From: Conus ventricosus | Taxonomy: Eukaryota; Mollusca; Gastropoda; Neogastropoda; Conidae | Direction of reading: 5' to 3' | Assembly (NCBI GenBank): GCA_018398815.1 | Contig: CM031628.1 | Coordinates: 13,172,349-13,236,348 of the forward strand | Length of the DNA: 64,000 nt | Made by a program: the position numbers and the translations under genes | In this document: positions 37,121 through 49,194 of the stretch, one piece after another | How the letters are laid out: each line of letters begins with the position of its first letter | Numbering within the stretch: the stretch's first letter is position 1 | Notes under the pieces: generated by a model | The model's input: only the letters and a program-made list of their open reading frames with translations | Told to the model about the DNA's origin: nothing | Databases searched by the model: none

Positions 37121-37294
37121 AATTTATCGTGATGCTACGCAACATTCTGCATGTGCCAGTATGTGGACATTCAATGGTACGACATTTGTAAACTGAAAAA
37201 CGACAAACACTGAAATTAGACACACATACCAACGTCGATCAGGCTTATTCACCGGGGATGGTGGGACAAAAACCAGTGAAGAAATGGATCACGG

Positions 37295-37490
37295 TGTGTA
37301 AAAGCAGAGTGAGGAATGTGGGACATTGGTCATCCAATGCATAGATGTTATTACATGATCTGTAAAAGCAGAGTGAGAATGTGGGACATTGGTCATCAAA
37401 TGCATAGATGTTATTACATTGATCTGTAAAAGCAGAGTGAGGAATGTGGGACATTGGTCATCAAATGCATAGAGCTATATTACATTGATC
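37295..37490. repeat. 65-bp minisatellite
   Basis: Three copies of a ~65-bp unit containing TGTAAAAGCAGAGTGAGGAA and GGGACATTGGTCATCAAATG. On the minus strand each unit ends in an acceptor-like CTCTGCTTTTACAG. Confidence 0.92.
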
Positions 37491-37504
37491 CTAGACTCTC
37501 TCCT

Positions 37505-40090
37505 GTATGCAAGTGGTCATCATCATCATCATTCCTCTTGCCCATGATGGGCGTAGAGGAGAGATGAGAGACACTCTCGAAGCCAGGCACCGCCATCCGG
37601 CCCTGTCCTCTGCCTGTCGCATCAGCGTAGGCCATCCATCCTGGTCCATTCTTTGATGTTGTCCATCCAGCATTTGGCTGTCGCCCCTTCGTCTGCTGCC
37701 TTCCAGCGTGCCCTGGATGACTGTTTGTGGCAGTGAATTGTGGCGTATGGCATGCCCGAACCACGACAGCTTCCTCTTCTTGACTGTTGCCAAGAGGGGT
37801 TCTTGGGGCCTGCAAGTGATGTTATTTGGCTCCTCACAAGGTCGTTTGTCTCCGGTCTTGCCAAGAGATCCCGACAAGCGCCATGAAAGCATTTAGTTTC
37901 AAACGTCTGGATTCTCTGGTGGTCTCTGCTGTCATGGTCCAGCTTTCGCAGCCATACAGCAGGATGGACACACCAGGGACTTGTACAGCTTCATCTTTGT
38001 AGGAAAGCTGATCTCCCTGCTCTTCCAGATTCTTGTTTAGCTTTGCCATTGCTGCTGTTGCGATCGCTAGTCTGTCTTGATTTCTGTTGTAGAGCGACCG
38101 TCTTTGGTGAGAGTGGCGCCAAGGTATTTGAAAGCGCCCACTTCTTCAAGCTGTTGTCCGTTCATGTAGATTTCACATGGTGTTGGTGTGCTGTTGACCA
38201 GACTTGCTTTTTTCTGTGCTCACTTCCATTCCATATCACCTGCCCTTTCTTCCAGTCTCTTTGTCAGGTCTTGTAGTTTCTTCGTTGCTGCCTCCCATCA
38301 GGTCAATGTCATCTGCGAACCTCAGATTATTGATGATTCTTCCTCCGATGGAGACAGTGGAGTGGAAGTCATGGATGGTTTCACGCATGATTTTCCAGGA
38401 AGAGATTGAACAGTACGGAGATAGCAGGCAGCCTTGACGGACTCCAACTGTGGTCTTGAAGTAGTCCCCTATCTGGTTGTTGAGGAGGACTGCGCTGCTG
38501 GCGTGTTATACAGTGCCTGGATGGTTTGGACGAGACCCTCCACTATGCCAAACTTTCTGAGCACCTGCCACAGACCCTTGTGCCACACCCTGTCAAACGC
38601 TTTCCTAAAGTCAATGAAGTTGTGAACAGTCTCTCTGATGTTGCAGATGTTTCTCCATCAGTATCCGCAGGTGAAGATCTGTTCTACTGTGCTTCTGCCT
38701 GCCCTGAATCCAGCTGTTCTTCCGCCAGGTGTTCTTCCGCCTCTTTCTTCAGTCGATCAAGATGACTCTGACATGATTTTACTGGTGTGGCTAATGAGAC
38801 TTATTGTTCTGTAGTTCTGGCATTGGCGTAGATTTCCCTTTTTGCAGGGGGATGATGAGTGATTGAGTCCATTCTGTGGGCCACTGTTTTGTCTCCCAGA
38901 TCTTCTGACAAATCGATGTTACTAGAGTGACCAATTCTTCCCTCCATGTTTGAGCATGCTCCGCTGGAATATTGTCTGCTCCAGGTGATTTCCCTGCCGG
39001 AAGGCTGCCGATGCTCTCTTCCACTTCTTCTCTCATCACTGGTAGTGGTGAGGATTCCCTTGATGGTGTTGAGTCCCCCTCAAACAGACTGTCGTCTGGC
39101 TGTATAGGTATTGTAAAGTTCTTGGCAGTACTGTGTCCATCTGTTCAAAACAGCGGAGCTTTCTGTCAGCAGCTCGCCTGAGTATCCTCGATGATCGACG
39201 ATCTTTTTGCTGCGTCTTGGTGAGGTTTTTCAGTGGGTGAAGGCATGTTTGCTGTTTCCCTTTTCCATGCCTTTCTCTATGTTCTCGCACTGATTATTGA
39301 TCCATTGTTCTTTGGCTTCAATCATTTCCTTCTTTATCAAGGTTGTTGGTTTTTCGATACTGTGCGGATTGTTCAGGGCTGGAATTTTTCGTATTCTTCA
39401 GTGATCTTCTTTTGTCGCAGAGGTCAAGGATGTCGTTTGAGATCCATGCTTGGTGTTTCTTCCTCTGTCGACCAAGTACCTCCTCTGCTGTTTCGCAGAC
39501 TGCCTCATTGAAGCTGTTTGTGAGGTCGTTGATGTCATTGTCCAGGAGGTTGAGTGCCGCGAACCCCCCCCGAGCTGTGCCTGGAATGCCTCTTCTATCT
39601 CTGGGTCTTTTAACTTCTCCAGGTCAAACTTGATGCGTGGCTGCGCAGCTTGGTACTTTTTCTTCAATTTGATCTTCATTGTGAGCAGCACGTGATCGTG
39701 GTCGCTGCCTATATCAGCTCCGGGTATGTCCTCGTCTTTGCTTTATTGATGCTTGATTTGAAGCGCCGCGGAGTGAGGACAAAGTCGATCTGGTTGTGAG
39801 TCATTCCGTTCGGCGCATGCCAGGTTGTTCTTCTTGACAGTTTGTGTGGGGTAAAGGGTGTTGGCAATGGTGAGCCGTTGGGTGCAGGCAAACTCCAGAA
39901 GGCGAAGTCCCCTGTCGTTAGTTTCCCCTGTACCGTATTGACCCACTGTTCCAGCCCAGTCCTTGTAGGCATCTGGGCCGACTTTGGCGTTGAAGTCCCC
40001 CTGAACTATGATGATGTCTTTCTTGGGGGCTTTTCTGATGGTGTCTTCTACTTTCTCGTAGATGCAAGTGGTATTCTGTGATAATTCATG
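37505..40090 (-). pseudogene. APE-type LINE ORF2, nearly full length but frame-broken
   Basis: Minus-strand reading from 40090: endonuclease IIIVQGDFNAKVGPDAYKDW, NDRGLRLLEFACTQRLTIAN and the HNQIDFVLT segment (39709-40080), then SDHDHVLLTMK (39670-39700). RT follows at about 39040-38300, with VGVRQGCLLSPY and the catalytic LRFADDIDLM. YLGATLTKDGRSTTEI and LLYGCESWTMT follow at 37960-38130. The C-terminal KRKLSWFGHAIRHNSLPQT with EGSRRRGD lies at 37600-37800, and a short ATG/ATC repeat marks the 3' end near 37505-37535. It belongs to the widespread 'endonuclease-reverse transcriptase' LINE group (RTE/CR1-like; clade not settled). Repeated frameshifts make it inactive. Confidence 0.87.
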
Positions 40091-40284
40091 AACTTCTTTT
40101 TTTCCTTTCTCCAATTCCGTAACCTGTCTAAAAGCCTATACCTCCCCCTATCTACTTATTTATGACTTAACCACTCCTCCTGCTACCCCTTCCCCTCCAT
40201 ATATTTTTTCTTTTCCTTTTCCTATTGGAATCTTTCAATGATGATGATGATTGTTTGTTGTTATTTTTGCTATCATAATCTTTT
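40091..40284. other. T-rich junction
   Basis: Pyrimidine-rich sequence between the truncated LINE 5' edge and the SINE target duplication, with a (GAT)n scrap near 40240. Confidence 0.5.
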
Positions 40285-40300
40285 TAGTTATTGCCATGTT

Positions 40301-41161
40301 TTTGTTTGTTTGTTGATGTTGTTGTTGTTTTTTTTGCTGTCCCAACTTCTGCGCCACCTCAGAGGCAGTGCACCCACGCCGCTCATTCCGACACCCCGTC
40401 CACAGCCATAGCCCGGCTGCCCTGCCGCAGCCCCGGCACCGGCAATCCACAGGGAGCAGTCAATGTCAAGTCAAGAGGCAATCCACTGGAGGAGACACTG
40501 CACTGCTGCTAGAGTCACTTCGGTGGTTTTTCAGTGGTGCCCGTTCTGATCTAACATACGCAGGACACCACCTACTGAGCCCCCTACTGACGACAATAAT
40601 TGCTTAGTCGCGGAGCCGGCGTGAGCAAGCTCTCCCTCCGGAGGGCGCCACCACATCCGTCCAACGACAGCCCCCATGGACTCGCTGATACCGGTGACCC
40701 CGATGTAACCAAACCAAGACCATAGACGTGAGAGGACATCGAAACTGAGGTCACCATGAGAGCAGGGCATGAAGAGCCACAGAATTTGAGACTTTTTTTT
40801 ATGCTGATGGATGAGAATGAGGATGATTAAGACGATGCTACGGATTTCCATTTCGGTCTGAGACTACATGACAGGGCTGTACTCTACGCCTCCTTTCATA
40901 ATATATCCAGCGTCAACCAGGCCCGAGAGATACAGGCACCTGCAGTGTTGGTCAGGAAATTTGAGCAACACTCTCGAAATGCATCCATTAAGTGGATGAA
41001 ACGCGACTGTGTGGTCCAGTCTTCCCAAGTGAGTCCGCAGCAAATCAACTCTGGGTAGGAGCGGTCGGGGGCAGAAAAACCCACATGACTCTGATGGGAT
41101 TCAAACCCACGACCTCCCAGCCGGGAGTCCGCAACGCTAACCATTTTGCCACGGCGGCTGG
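40301..41161 (-). mobile_element. Long tRNA-headed SINE, copy 1 (full length)
   Basis: An 861-bp minus-strand insertion flanked by a perfect 16-bp target duplication TAGTTATTGCCATGTT (40285-40300 and 41162-41177). The 5' end at the right is a tRNA-like pol III promoter: A box TGGCAAAATGGTTAGCG and B box GGTTTGAATCC on the minus strand. The 3' end is an A-rich (AAC)n tail. The body is about 750 bp with no open frame longer than expected by chance. It is well above the usual 150-500 bp of SINEs. Confidence 0.92.
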
Positions 41162-41177
41162 TAGTTATTGCCATGTT

Positions 41178-43012
<1,835 letters not shown>

Positions 43013-43244
43013 TATGTATGAAACCCGTGTTGTTGTGTTGATGGTGACAATGTTTCAGCTGTTGTAGATTTTGTGATTATTGGTATATGAAAAAAAATAA
43101 AGTCCGAATGATCCCAAATGTATGTTTTGTTTATGTTTTTGCTAATATATGTTACCCAAACAATTTTCGGGGCCCGGCTAAAACAAAAAATGCACCCCTG
43201 GGGTTTCTGTTGTGGGGTCAACACTGGCTGGTCCAGGATTTTTC

Positions 43245-43850
43245 CCCCGCAAGCGTGGGGGGGCGGGGGTTGTGTGTGTGGGTGTGTGTGCAGGGAAAGG
43301 GGGGTGCGGGGGGTGGCCCCGGGTATCTCTCCAGCAAGCGTGCGGGGGGGGGGGGGGGGGGGGGTGAGGGGCTGGTCCAGGGATTCTCTCCAGAAAAGCA
43401 TGCGGGGGTGTGTTGTTGGGGGTTGTGTGTGTGTGTGCAGGGGAGGGGGGTTTTGAGGGGTGGCTCCAGGGATATCTCCCCAGCAAGCGTGGGGGGGGGG
43501 GGGGGGGGGGGGGTTGCATGCAGGGGGGCTCCGGGTATTTTTCCCCAGAAGGTGGGGGGGGGGGGGGGGGGGTGCAGGGGTGGTCCAGGGATTTCCCCAG
43601 CAAGCATGGGGGGGGGGGGGGGGGGGGGGGGGGGGGTGCAGGGGGGGGGGCGGGGTGGCCCCAGGGTATCTCTCCAGCAAGCGTGCAGGGGGGGGGGGGG
43701 GGGGGGGGGTTGGGGGCTGGCTCCGGGATATCTCTCAGCAAGCTTTGCGGGGGGGGGGGGGTTGGGGGGCTGGTCCGGGGGATATTCTCCAGCAAGCGTG
43801 GGGGGGGGGGGTTGGGGGAGGGGGGGGGGAGAGGGGGGGGTGCGGGGGCC
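43245..43850. repeat. G-rich minisatellite (~65-80 bp units)
   Basis: Eight or so units share CAGCAAGCGTG, then a G-run of 9-25, GTGCAGGGG and TGGTCCAGGGAT/ATCTCTC. Long Gly-rich and Pro-rich frames on both strands are consequences of the G/C runs. The plus strand has very high G-quadruplex potential. Confidence 0.93.
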
Positions 43851-44319
43851 GGGGCCGCGTGCTCTTGAAAAGGGGGTCTTGGCATGCGCTTCTGAAGAAG
43901 CCATGAATCACACGGGGCCCCAAATTGTCTGTTGAGGTGATGTAAGACCTTTGGGGTTTAAGCTTCCCGACCAGTTTGAAAAGGTGATTTCAAGCAGGTT
44001 TCACAGGAACAGCTTTTTCCACCACTTCAAATACCTGCTGGTGCATATATATCATCCAATATTTGCTGATCACACAAGTCAACCTCGCCTATGTACTGTG
44101 TTTCCAGCTGAACTGCTTTTGTTTTCCTCATGAAACTGAGGGCTCATAAAAACGTTGTCCCAGAACGCGTGATGACCATGGTTCAGTGTGTGTGTGTCAT
44201 TCTTTTAACGTCTTTCCACTAATCGTGATATCAGACAGTACATGGTTCAGTTACGGGGTGCCCAGACTGGAAACAACGTTGAACCCAACACTCGCCGTTC
44301 ATGGGGTGCTAGCTGCTGC
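43851..44319. other. Unassigned
   Basis: No gene or repeat recognised between the G-rich array and the hAT element. Confidence 0.5.
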
Positions 44320-44698
44320 CAGACCTGCCTACCTCATGTTATGCTCATCAGTAATAACCACAGAGATTTTCAGTAATTTTGCATTTTCCTTCAGTAATTC
44401 CACGGACGCGTAATACACGGCATTTTTGAACAAATAATGTGTACAAAACTCCAACTACATTTTTAACATTTTAACAAAAAATATAAACAGTAAAAAAGGA
44501 ACAAAAACAACAAAAGCAGAATTAAAATACCTTGGGATGATGGCTGATGACAGACTCAGGACAGGAGTTTCAGGTCAATTCAAAGGTGATATACTTGACA
44601 GTTTGTAACTTACACAGCAGTCACCACAGATGACACCACTGATGAAGAACCTAATGTACAACCCCCCCTCCCCCCCAAAAAAAAAAAAACTACAAAAT

Positions 44699-44759
<61 letters not shown>
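44699..44759. repeat. (GT)n microsatellite
   Basis: Pure GT, about 60 bp, inside the hAT-like element directly after the truncated frame. Confidence 0.97.
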
Positions 44760-44760
<1 letters not shown>

Positions 44761-44763
44761 GCA

Positions 44764-45255
44764 CTAAGCCTTGTATTGTGCCTGAGAGATTGCTGAGTCT
44801 GGAAACATCCTTTTCATTTTCGCCACTATCTTGTCAGCACAGCTCAGGGACAAGTTGTTTCCGCAGATCAGCTCACACAACAGTCTTTCTGCGTTGGTGA
44901 TCTTCCGTGTGTGGGTCTGACGGCTGCTCTCGCTGGATTTCGTAAACAACGATGTGATCTTCTGACTGGAGGCACTGGCAGCTGTCTCTTTGTGCATTTT
45001 CCCCGAGATATGGCGCTTGCAGTCATTTGCTCCCCCATGTCCGATGGAGAAGTCTGAATTGCACACCGAGCAGTATACAAATCCAGGTCCATGTTTTTTG
45101 GATTGCAAAAGACAAGGCCAAGTCCGCGTGTATTTACTTCGGAACACTTGCTTCTTCGCCTTCTTCCGTTGTGGCACAGTGGTTTTCGAACCCTCGTCGT
45201 CGGTTTCATGCAAATGTTTAGAAGATTTCTCCGCCATTTTCACAATCGCCGGCAA
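44764..45255 (-). CDS. BED-type zinc-finger N-terminus of a hAT-related transposase (truncated)
   Basis: A 163-codon frame. The N-terminal 45 residues are acidic then basic (QRKKAKKQVFRSK). A zinc finger C62-x2-C65-x16-H82-x5-H88 (CSVCNSDFSIGHGGAND, then KRHISGKMH) matches the DNA-binding finger of hAT-type transposases and their domesticated relatives. A hydrophobic NAERLLCELICGNNLSLSCA, then MKRMFPDS segment follows; in intact relatives it precedes the dimerisation and DDE regions. The frame then stops at QAQYKA, only four bases from a (GT)n tract. It is truncated; it could still bind element ends and act as a repressor, but that is inference. Confidence 0.72.
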   Translation of the reverse strand: MPAIVKMAEKSSKHLHETDDEGSKTTVPQRKKAKKQVFRSKYTRTWPCLLQSKKHGPGFVYCSVCNSDFSIGHGGANDCKRHISGKMHKETAASASSQKITSLFTKSSESSRQTHTRKITNAERLLCELICGNNLSLSCADKIVAKMKRMFPDSAISQAQYKA

Positions 45256-45597
45256 AAAATCGGTTGAAACTTTGTCTTACAATGGCTGAACAAAAGGCTT
45301 CGAATGGCGCGCACAGATGTGATGGCGCGTCGTGTTGGCCCACAGCACCACATTGACCAATCGCAAGTTCCAAACCATCTGTGGTTTCGGCTTGAGTCAA
45401 GGGAAGTTACTCTGTGGTCTCGGAAAGGTCTAGCAGTCGACAATTTTTCGAGTCTGGAATTTGCGTAGTTTTTCAATTTTCTTTTCCGTAATTTCGCACG
45501 GAAAATCATACCTCCGTAATGGGGGGTTAATTTCCGTAGATTACGGACGATTACGGAAGGGTAGGCAGGTCTGTGCTGCTGTTGCTGGGGTTCTGGT

Positions 45598-46086
45598 GGA
45601 AGTTCACGTCCACATTGTGCAGCCTGAGCTGTTGGTGCAGGCTGCCTGATCACCCTGCCAGTGTAGAACTGCCAGGTCCACATTGTGCAGCCTGAGCTGT
45701 TAGTGCAGGCTGCCTGATCACCCTGCCAGCGTACAACTGCCAGGTCCATACATAAGATGATTTTAAATCCAATATAGAACTGTCAGGTCCATACATAAGA
45801 CGATTTTGAATCCAATATAGAACTGCCAGATCCATACATAGGATGATTTTGAATCCAATATAGAACTGCCAGGTCCATACATAGGATGATTTTGAATCTA
45901 ATATAGAACTGCCAGGTCCATACATAAGACGATTTTGAATCCAATATAGAACTACCAGGTCCATACATAGGATGATTTTGAATCCAATATAGAATTGCAA
46001 GGCCCACATTGTGCAGCCTGAGCTGTTAGTGCAGGCTGCCTGATCACCCTGCCAGTGTACAACTGCCAGGTCCATACATAGGATGA
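45598..46086 (-). repeat. Minisatellite grown from piggyBac coding sequence
   Basis: About seven copies of a 43-bp unit (GTCCATACATAAGACGATTT, then TGAATCCAATATAGAACTGC) alternate with three copies of a longer block (GTGCAGCCTGAGCTGTTAGT, then GCAGGCTGCCTGATCACCCT). On the minus strand one frame reads DSKSSYVWTWQFYIG, resembling the piggyBac segment after the first catalytic region. The array joins the transposase frame (WTLLDSV) without a break. Because 43 is not divisible by three, each unit is read in a new frame. Confidence 0.8.
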
Positions 46087-46998
46087 CTGAATCCAACAGA
46101 GTCCAAACTTGAACCCCCCATTGGTGAGGCTTTGAGAGAATACAGTTCAGAAATTTTGAATGGTACCAAGGTTTCATCCACAGAAATTTCTCTACCTGGG
46201 TTGTAACACTCCTGCCAAATATTCAACAGAAGTTCAGACATCTCTATATTGTGAGTCCTATCAGCCTTAGCATCAGGACTCTGATTGATTGTAGCATAAA
46301 GAAATGAAATCATATTCTGAAACCTGTTCCTAGGCATGATGCTCCTAAACCCTGAAGGATTTATCAGTGAATCAACACTTCGGTATGAATCATAACTCCT
46401 AAGTCAAATATACACTACGCACAAAGTAAGAGCAAGGAATGCTGTCATCTCCTCTCCAGTTTTTGGTTTCTACTTTCAAAAATTTGAAGGTGGCAGAAGA
46501 GTGTCCAATGGGTCATTTCTTCTACCAAAACTTCAGTCAACTGGGACTCAACAACTGCAGAAAAATCTCAGCTTCAGTTGCCCGAGGACTGACATTTTGT
46601 GGACCACTTCCAAATTCAGGATTAAAATCTTTCAACCATGCTGAGTGGTTGTACACACCCACTTTTGGATTGTCTACCACTTCATCTTCATCAGATTCAA
46701 AGTCTGAATCCAAGAGATTGGTATTTTCAAGCTCCCTCACTAACCTTGCTGTCTCTTCATCCGTTAGTATTCGTCTTCACTCAGCTTCAGCCACATCAAG
46801 CATGAACTCCTCAAAAACTTCCTCATCGCTTCCAAAATCTCCCAGAAGCTCAGCCCAAAATGTGTCACATCCATCCATGTTAATATTCAACAGAAAAAAT
46901 TCTGGTTTTTCTAGCTCAATCACTGCTTTCCATGCCTCCAATCCAAGTGGGAGGATGTGTCCATCTTTCTTCCTAGTGTGCATGCACTTTAACAACAT
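46087..46998 (-). pseudogene. piggyBac-type transposase remnant
   Basis: Minus-strand reading: acidic N-terminus (LLGDFGSDEEVFEEFMLD; SDFESDEDEVVDN) at 46540-46860. The DDE_Tnp_1_7-type region (MPRNRFQNMISFL; YNPGREISVDETLVPFK) lies at 46150-46337, where the ISVDE Asp is the usual first catalytic residue. KPHQWGVQVWTLLDSV lies at 46087-46140 in a shifted frame. The protein then dissolves into the 43-bp array, so the rest of the catalytic core is missing. Frameshifts near 46130, 46430 and 46760. Confidence 0.8.
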
Positions 46999-47263
46999 AA
47001 ATTCAATTATATAAGCCCTAAGAACAGGTCGGTATGCAACACCTGTGTACAGGTAGTAGCTAGCACCTATGGATGTAAGGTATAGTTGATGTCACCGGTG
47101 GCAGCTACCGCTGACGGTGTGAGGAGAGTTAAAAAGTCGCATACACAGAAACCTCACCAACTGTGGAGCTCTTAGTTCCAGCCAAGATATGAAGAGAGCA
47201 GAAAGACAGACTGCCAGCTTCCTAAAGTGAGCCAGGTGCTCTGACCATGCGGCCAATTTAGAC
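46999..47263. other. Unassigned
   Basis: Sequence between the piggyBac remnant and the 58-bp array. No coding evidence. Confidence 0.5.
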
Positions 47264-47820
47264 CCCCTAACACAGCACTGATAAAGGAGCTTACTAACCT
47301 CTGATGGACAGCCTGAAAGGTGCCCTAACACAGCACTGATAAAGGAGCTTACTAACCTCTGATGGACAGCCTGAAAGGTGCCCTAACACAGCACTGATAA
47401 AGGAACTTACTAACCTCTGATGGACAGCCTGAAAGGTGCCCTAACACAGCACTGATAAAGGAGCTTACTAACCTCTTATGGAAAGCCTGAAAGGTGCCCT
47501 AACACAGCACTGATAAAGGAGCTTACTAACCTCTGATGGACAGCCTGAAAGGTGCCCTAACACAGCACTGATAAAGGAGCTTACTAACCTCTTATGGAAA
47601 GCCTGAAAGGTGCCCTAACACAGCACTGATAAAGGAGCTTACTAACCTCTGATGAAGAGCCTGAAAGGTGCCCTAACACAGCACTGATAAAGGAGCTTAC
47701 TAACCTCTTATGGAAAGCCTGAAAGGTGCCCTAACACAGCACTGCTAAAGGAGCTTACTAACCTCTGATGGACAGCCTGAAAGGTGCCCTAACACAGCAC
47801 TGCTAAAGGAGCTTACTAAC
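47264..47820 (-). repeat. 58-bp minisatellite carrying the exon 5 donor site
   Basis: About ten units of 58 bp. On the minus strand each contains CACCTTTCAG, then a CATCAGAG|GTTAGTAAG-type junction and CAGTGCTGTGTTAG. The last exon 5 bases and its 5' splice site are the first member of the array, so every unit holds a copy of the exon edge and donor. Units fall into (A/T)GGACAG, TTATGGAAAG and GATGAAGAG types, matching local duplication. Confidence 0.92.
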
Positions 47821-47949
47821 CTCTGATGAAGAGCCTGAAAGTTGAAGGAAGTCTTCCCGGCATCGGCCACCTTCACCCAGGCCTTGTCCACATCCTCTTT
47901 GGTGGGCTTGTAGTCAGGGGCAGTAATTCTGTCCAGGGAGTTCAGGAAA
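47821..47949 (-). CDS. G-protein alpha subunit gene, exon 5-like (helical domain end)
   Basis: On the minus strand, acceptor TGATGGTTTCAG precedes 47949 and donor GTTAGTAAG follows 47821, giving 129 bp, the size I recall for exon 5 of Gi-type genes. The first base completes the codon left open by the exon 4-like segment. The frame reads FLNSLDRI, then DYKPTKEDV, KAWVKVADAGKTSF and FQALHQ. These align with the G-alpha block whose consensus is YLNDLDRI, then YIPTQQDV, and whose exon ends before FDVGGQ. In canonical proteins this segment contains the switch I Arg-Thr (RTRVKTTG); here the place reads KAWVKVADAG, so the catalytic Arg appears replaced. The 58-bp array starts at its donor. I infer an unusual or decaying G-alpha. 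Confidence 0.8.
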
Positions 47950-48192
47950 CTGAAACCATCAAGCGTTATACAGTCAGCTCAATGACTGAGAGCCACAGCT
48001 GATAAAATGCATTTTTCTTTAATAAGGTGTAAACACACCAAAGGGCTGCATGGAGGAAAATAAGCTTCGAAAACTTTGGTGCTGCCCAGCAAATGGTTCC
48101 CCACCGCCCTGTCTCCCTACCCTCCTGAGAAGTGGGTGCCTGTTGCTGCTACTAATCACGCTTTGCTGTTTGACAAGAAAGGAATCATTTCA
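47950..48192. other. Intron 4 of the G-alpha-like gene, left part
   Basis: Includes the acceptor pyrimidine stretch and the 14-bp target site of the SINE (48178-48191). Nothing else recognised. Confidence 0.55.
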
Positions 48193-49051
48193 CCAGCCGT
48201 CGTGGCGAAGTGGTTAGCGTTGCGGACTCCCGGCTGGGAGGTTGTGGGTTCGAATCCCTCAGAGTCATGTGGGTTTTTCTGCACCGACGGCTCCTACCAG
48301 AGTTGAGTTTGCTGTGGACTCAGTTGGGAAGACTGGGACCACACAGTCGAGTTTCATCCTCTTAATGGATGCGTTTCTGAGAGTGTTGCTCAAATTTCCT
48401 GACCAACACTGCAGGTGCTTGTATCTCTTGGGCCTGGGTGACGCCGGGATATATTATGATAGGAAAGCGTAGAGTACAGCCCTGTCATGTAGTCTCAGAC
48501 CGAAATGGAAATCCGTAGCATCATCTTAATCATCCTCATTCTCATCCGTCAGCATTAAAATTAAAAAAAAGATGTCTCAGGGTCTGTGGCCCTTCATGCC
48601 CTGCTCTCATGGTGACCTCATTTTCGATGTCCTCTCCACGTCTGTGGCCTTGGTTTGGTTTCGTCAGGGTCACCTGTATCGGCGAGTCCTTGGGGGCTGT
48701 CGTTGGACGGACGTGGTGGCGCCCTCCGGGACAGCTCACTCACGCCGGCTCCGTGACTAAGCAATTATTGTCGTCAGTAGGGGGCTTAGTAGGTGGTGTC
48801 CTGCGTATGTTAGATCAGAACAGGCACCACTGAACACCACCGAAGTGACTCAGCAGCAGTGCAGTGTCTCCTCCGGTGGGTTACCTCTTGACGGCCTGAC
48901 ACTGACTGCTCCCTGTGGATTGCCGGTGCTGGGGCTGCGGCGGGGCCGACCCGGCTGTGGCTGTGGACGGGGTGTCGGAATGAGCGGCGTGGGTGCACTA
49001 CCTCTGAGGTGGCACAGAGGTTGGGACAGCCAAAAAAAATAAATAAATAAT
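48193..49051 (+). mobile_element. Long tRNA-headed SINE, copy 2 (full length)
   Basis: An 859-bp insertion in intron 4. The pol III promoter has A box TGGCGAAGTGG (48203-48213) and B box GGTTCGAATCC (48247-48257) inside a tRNA-like head. The body matches the inverse of 40301-41161 throughout. The 3' end is GGGACAGCC plus an (A)n(AAAT)n tail. Target duplication AAAGGAA(T/G)CATTTC lies at 48178-48191 and 49052-49065 (one mismatch). It lies antisense to the host gene. Confidence 0.92.
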
Positions 49052-49194
49052 AAAGGAAGCATTTCCCCCTAGATTTTCTTTGTTTATTTGGGTTTTGTTT
49101 TGTTTGTTTTGGGTTTTTTTTCAGGCAACAAATGTTGTCTAAAGCATACTACAGAACCAGCAGGAAAAATCAATAAAAGATCACTGGTTTTGCT

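Larger units (their letters stand above)
44320..45573 (-). mobile_element. hAT-like element, internally deleted, 1254 bp
   Basis: The terminal inverted repeats are perfect over 13 bp: CAGACCTGCCTAC at 44320-44332 and GTAGGCAGGTCTG at 45561-45573. The CAG start is usual for hAT. GCTGCTG occurs immediately outside both ends (44312-44318 and 45575-45581, each one base from the terminus), consistent with an 8-bp duplication with one change. The interior encodes a BED-type finger protein on the minus strand but no catalytic domain. A (GT)n tract (44699-44759) sits where the rest would be. Confidence 0.82.

Noticed and set aside
43087..43935. Long Gly-rich plus-strand and Pro-rich minus-strand frames
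   Set aside because: They arise from G/C runs in the G-rich minisatellite; several frames are open at once, as expected of low complexity.
48193..48270. Functional tRNA gene
   Set aside because: A and B boxes are good, but no acceptor stem closes the cloverleaf, and the same head starts an 860-bp retroposon in three places.
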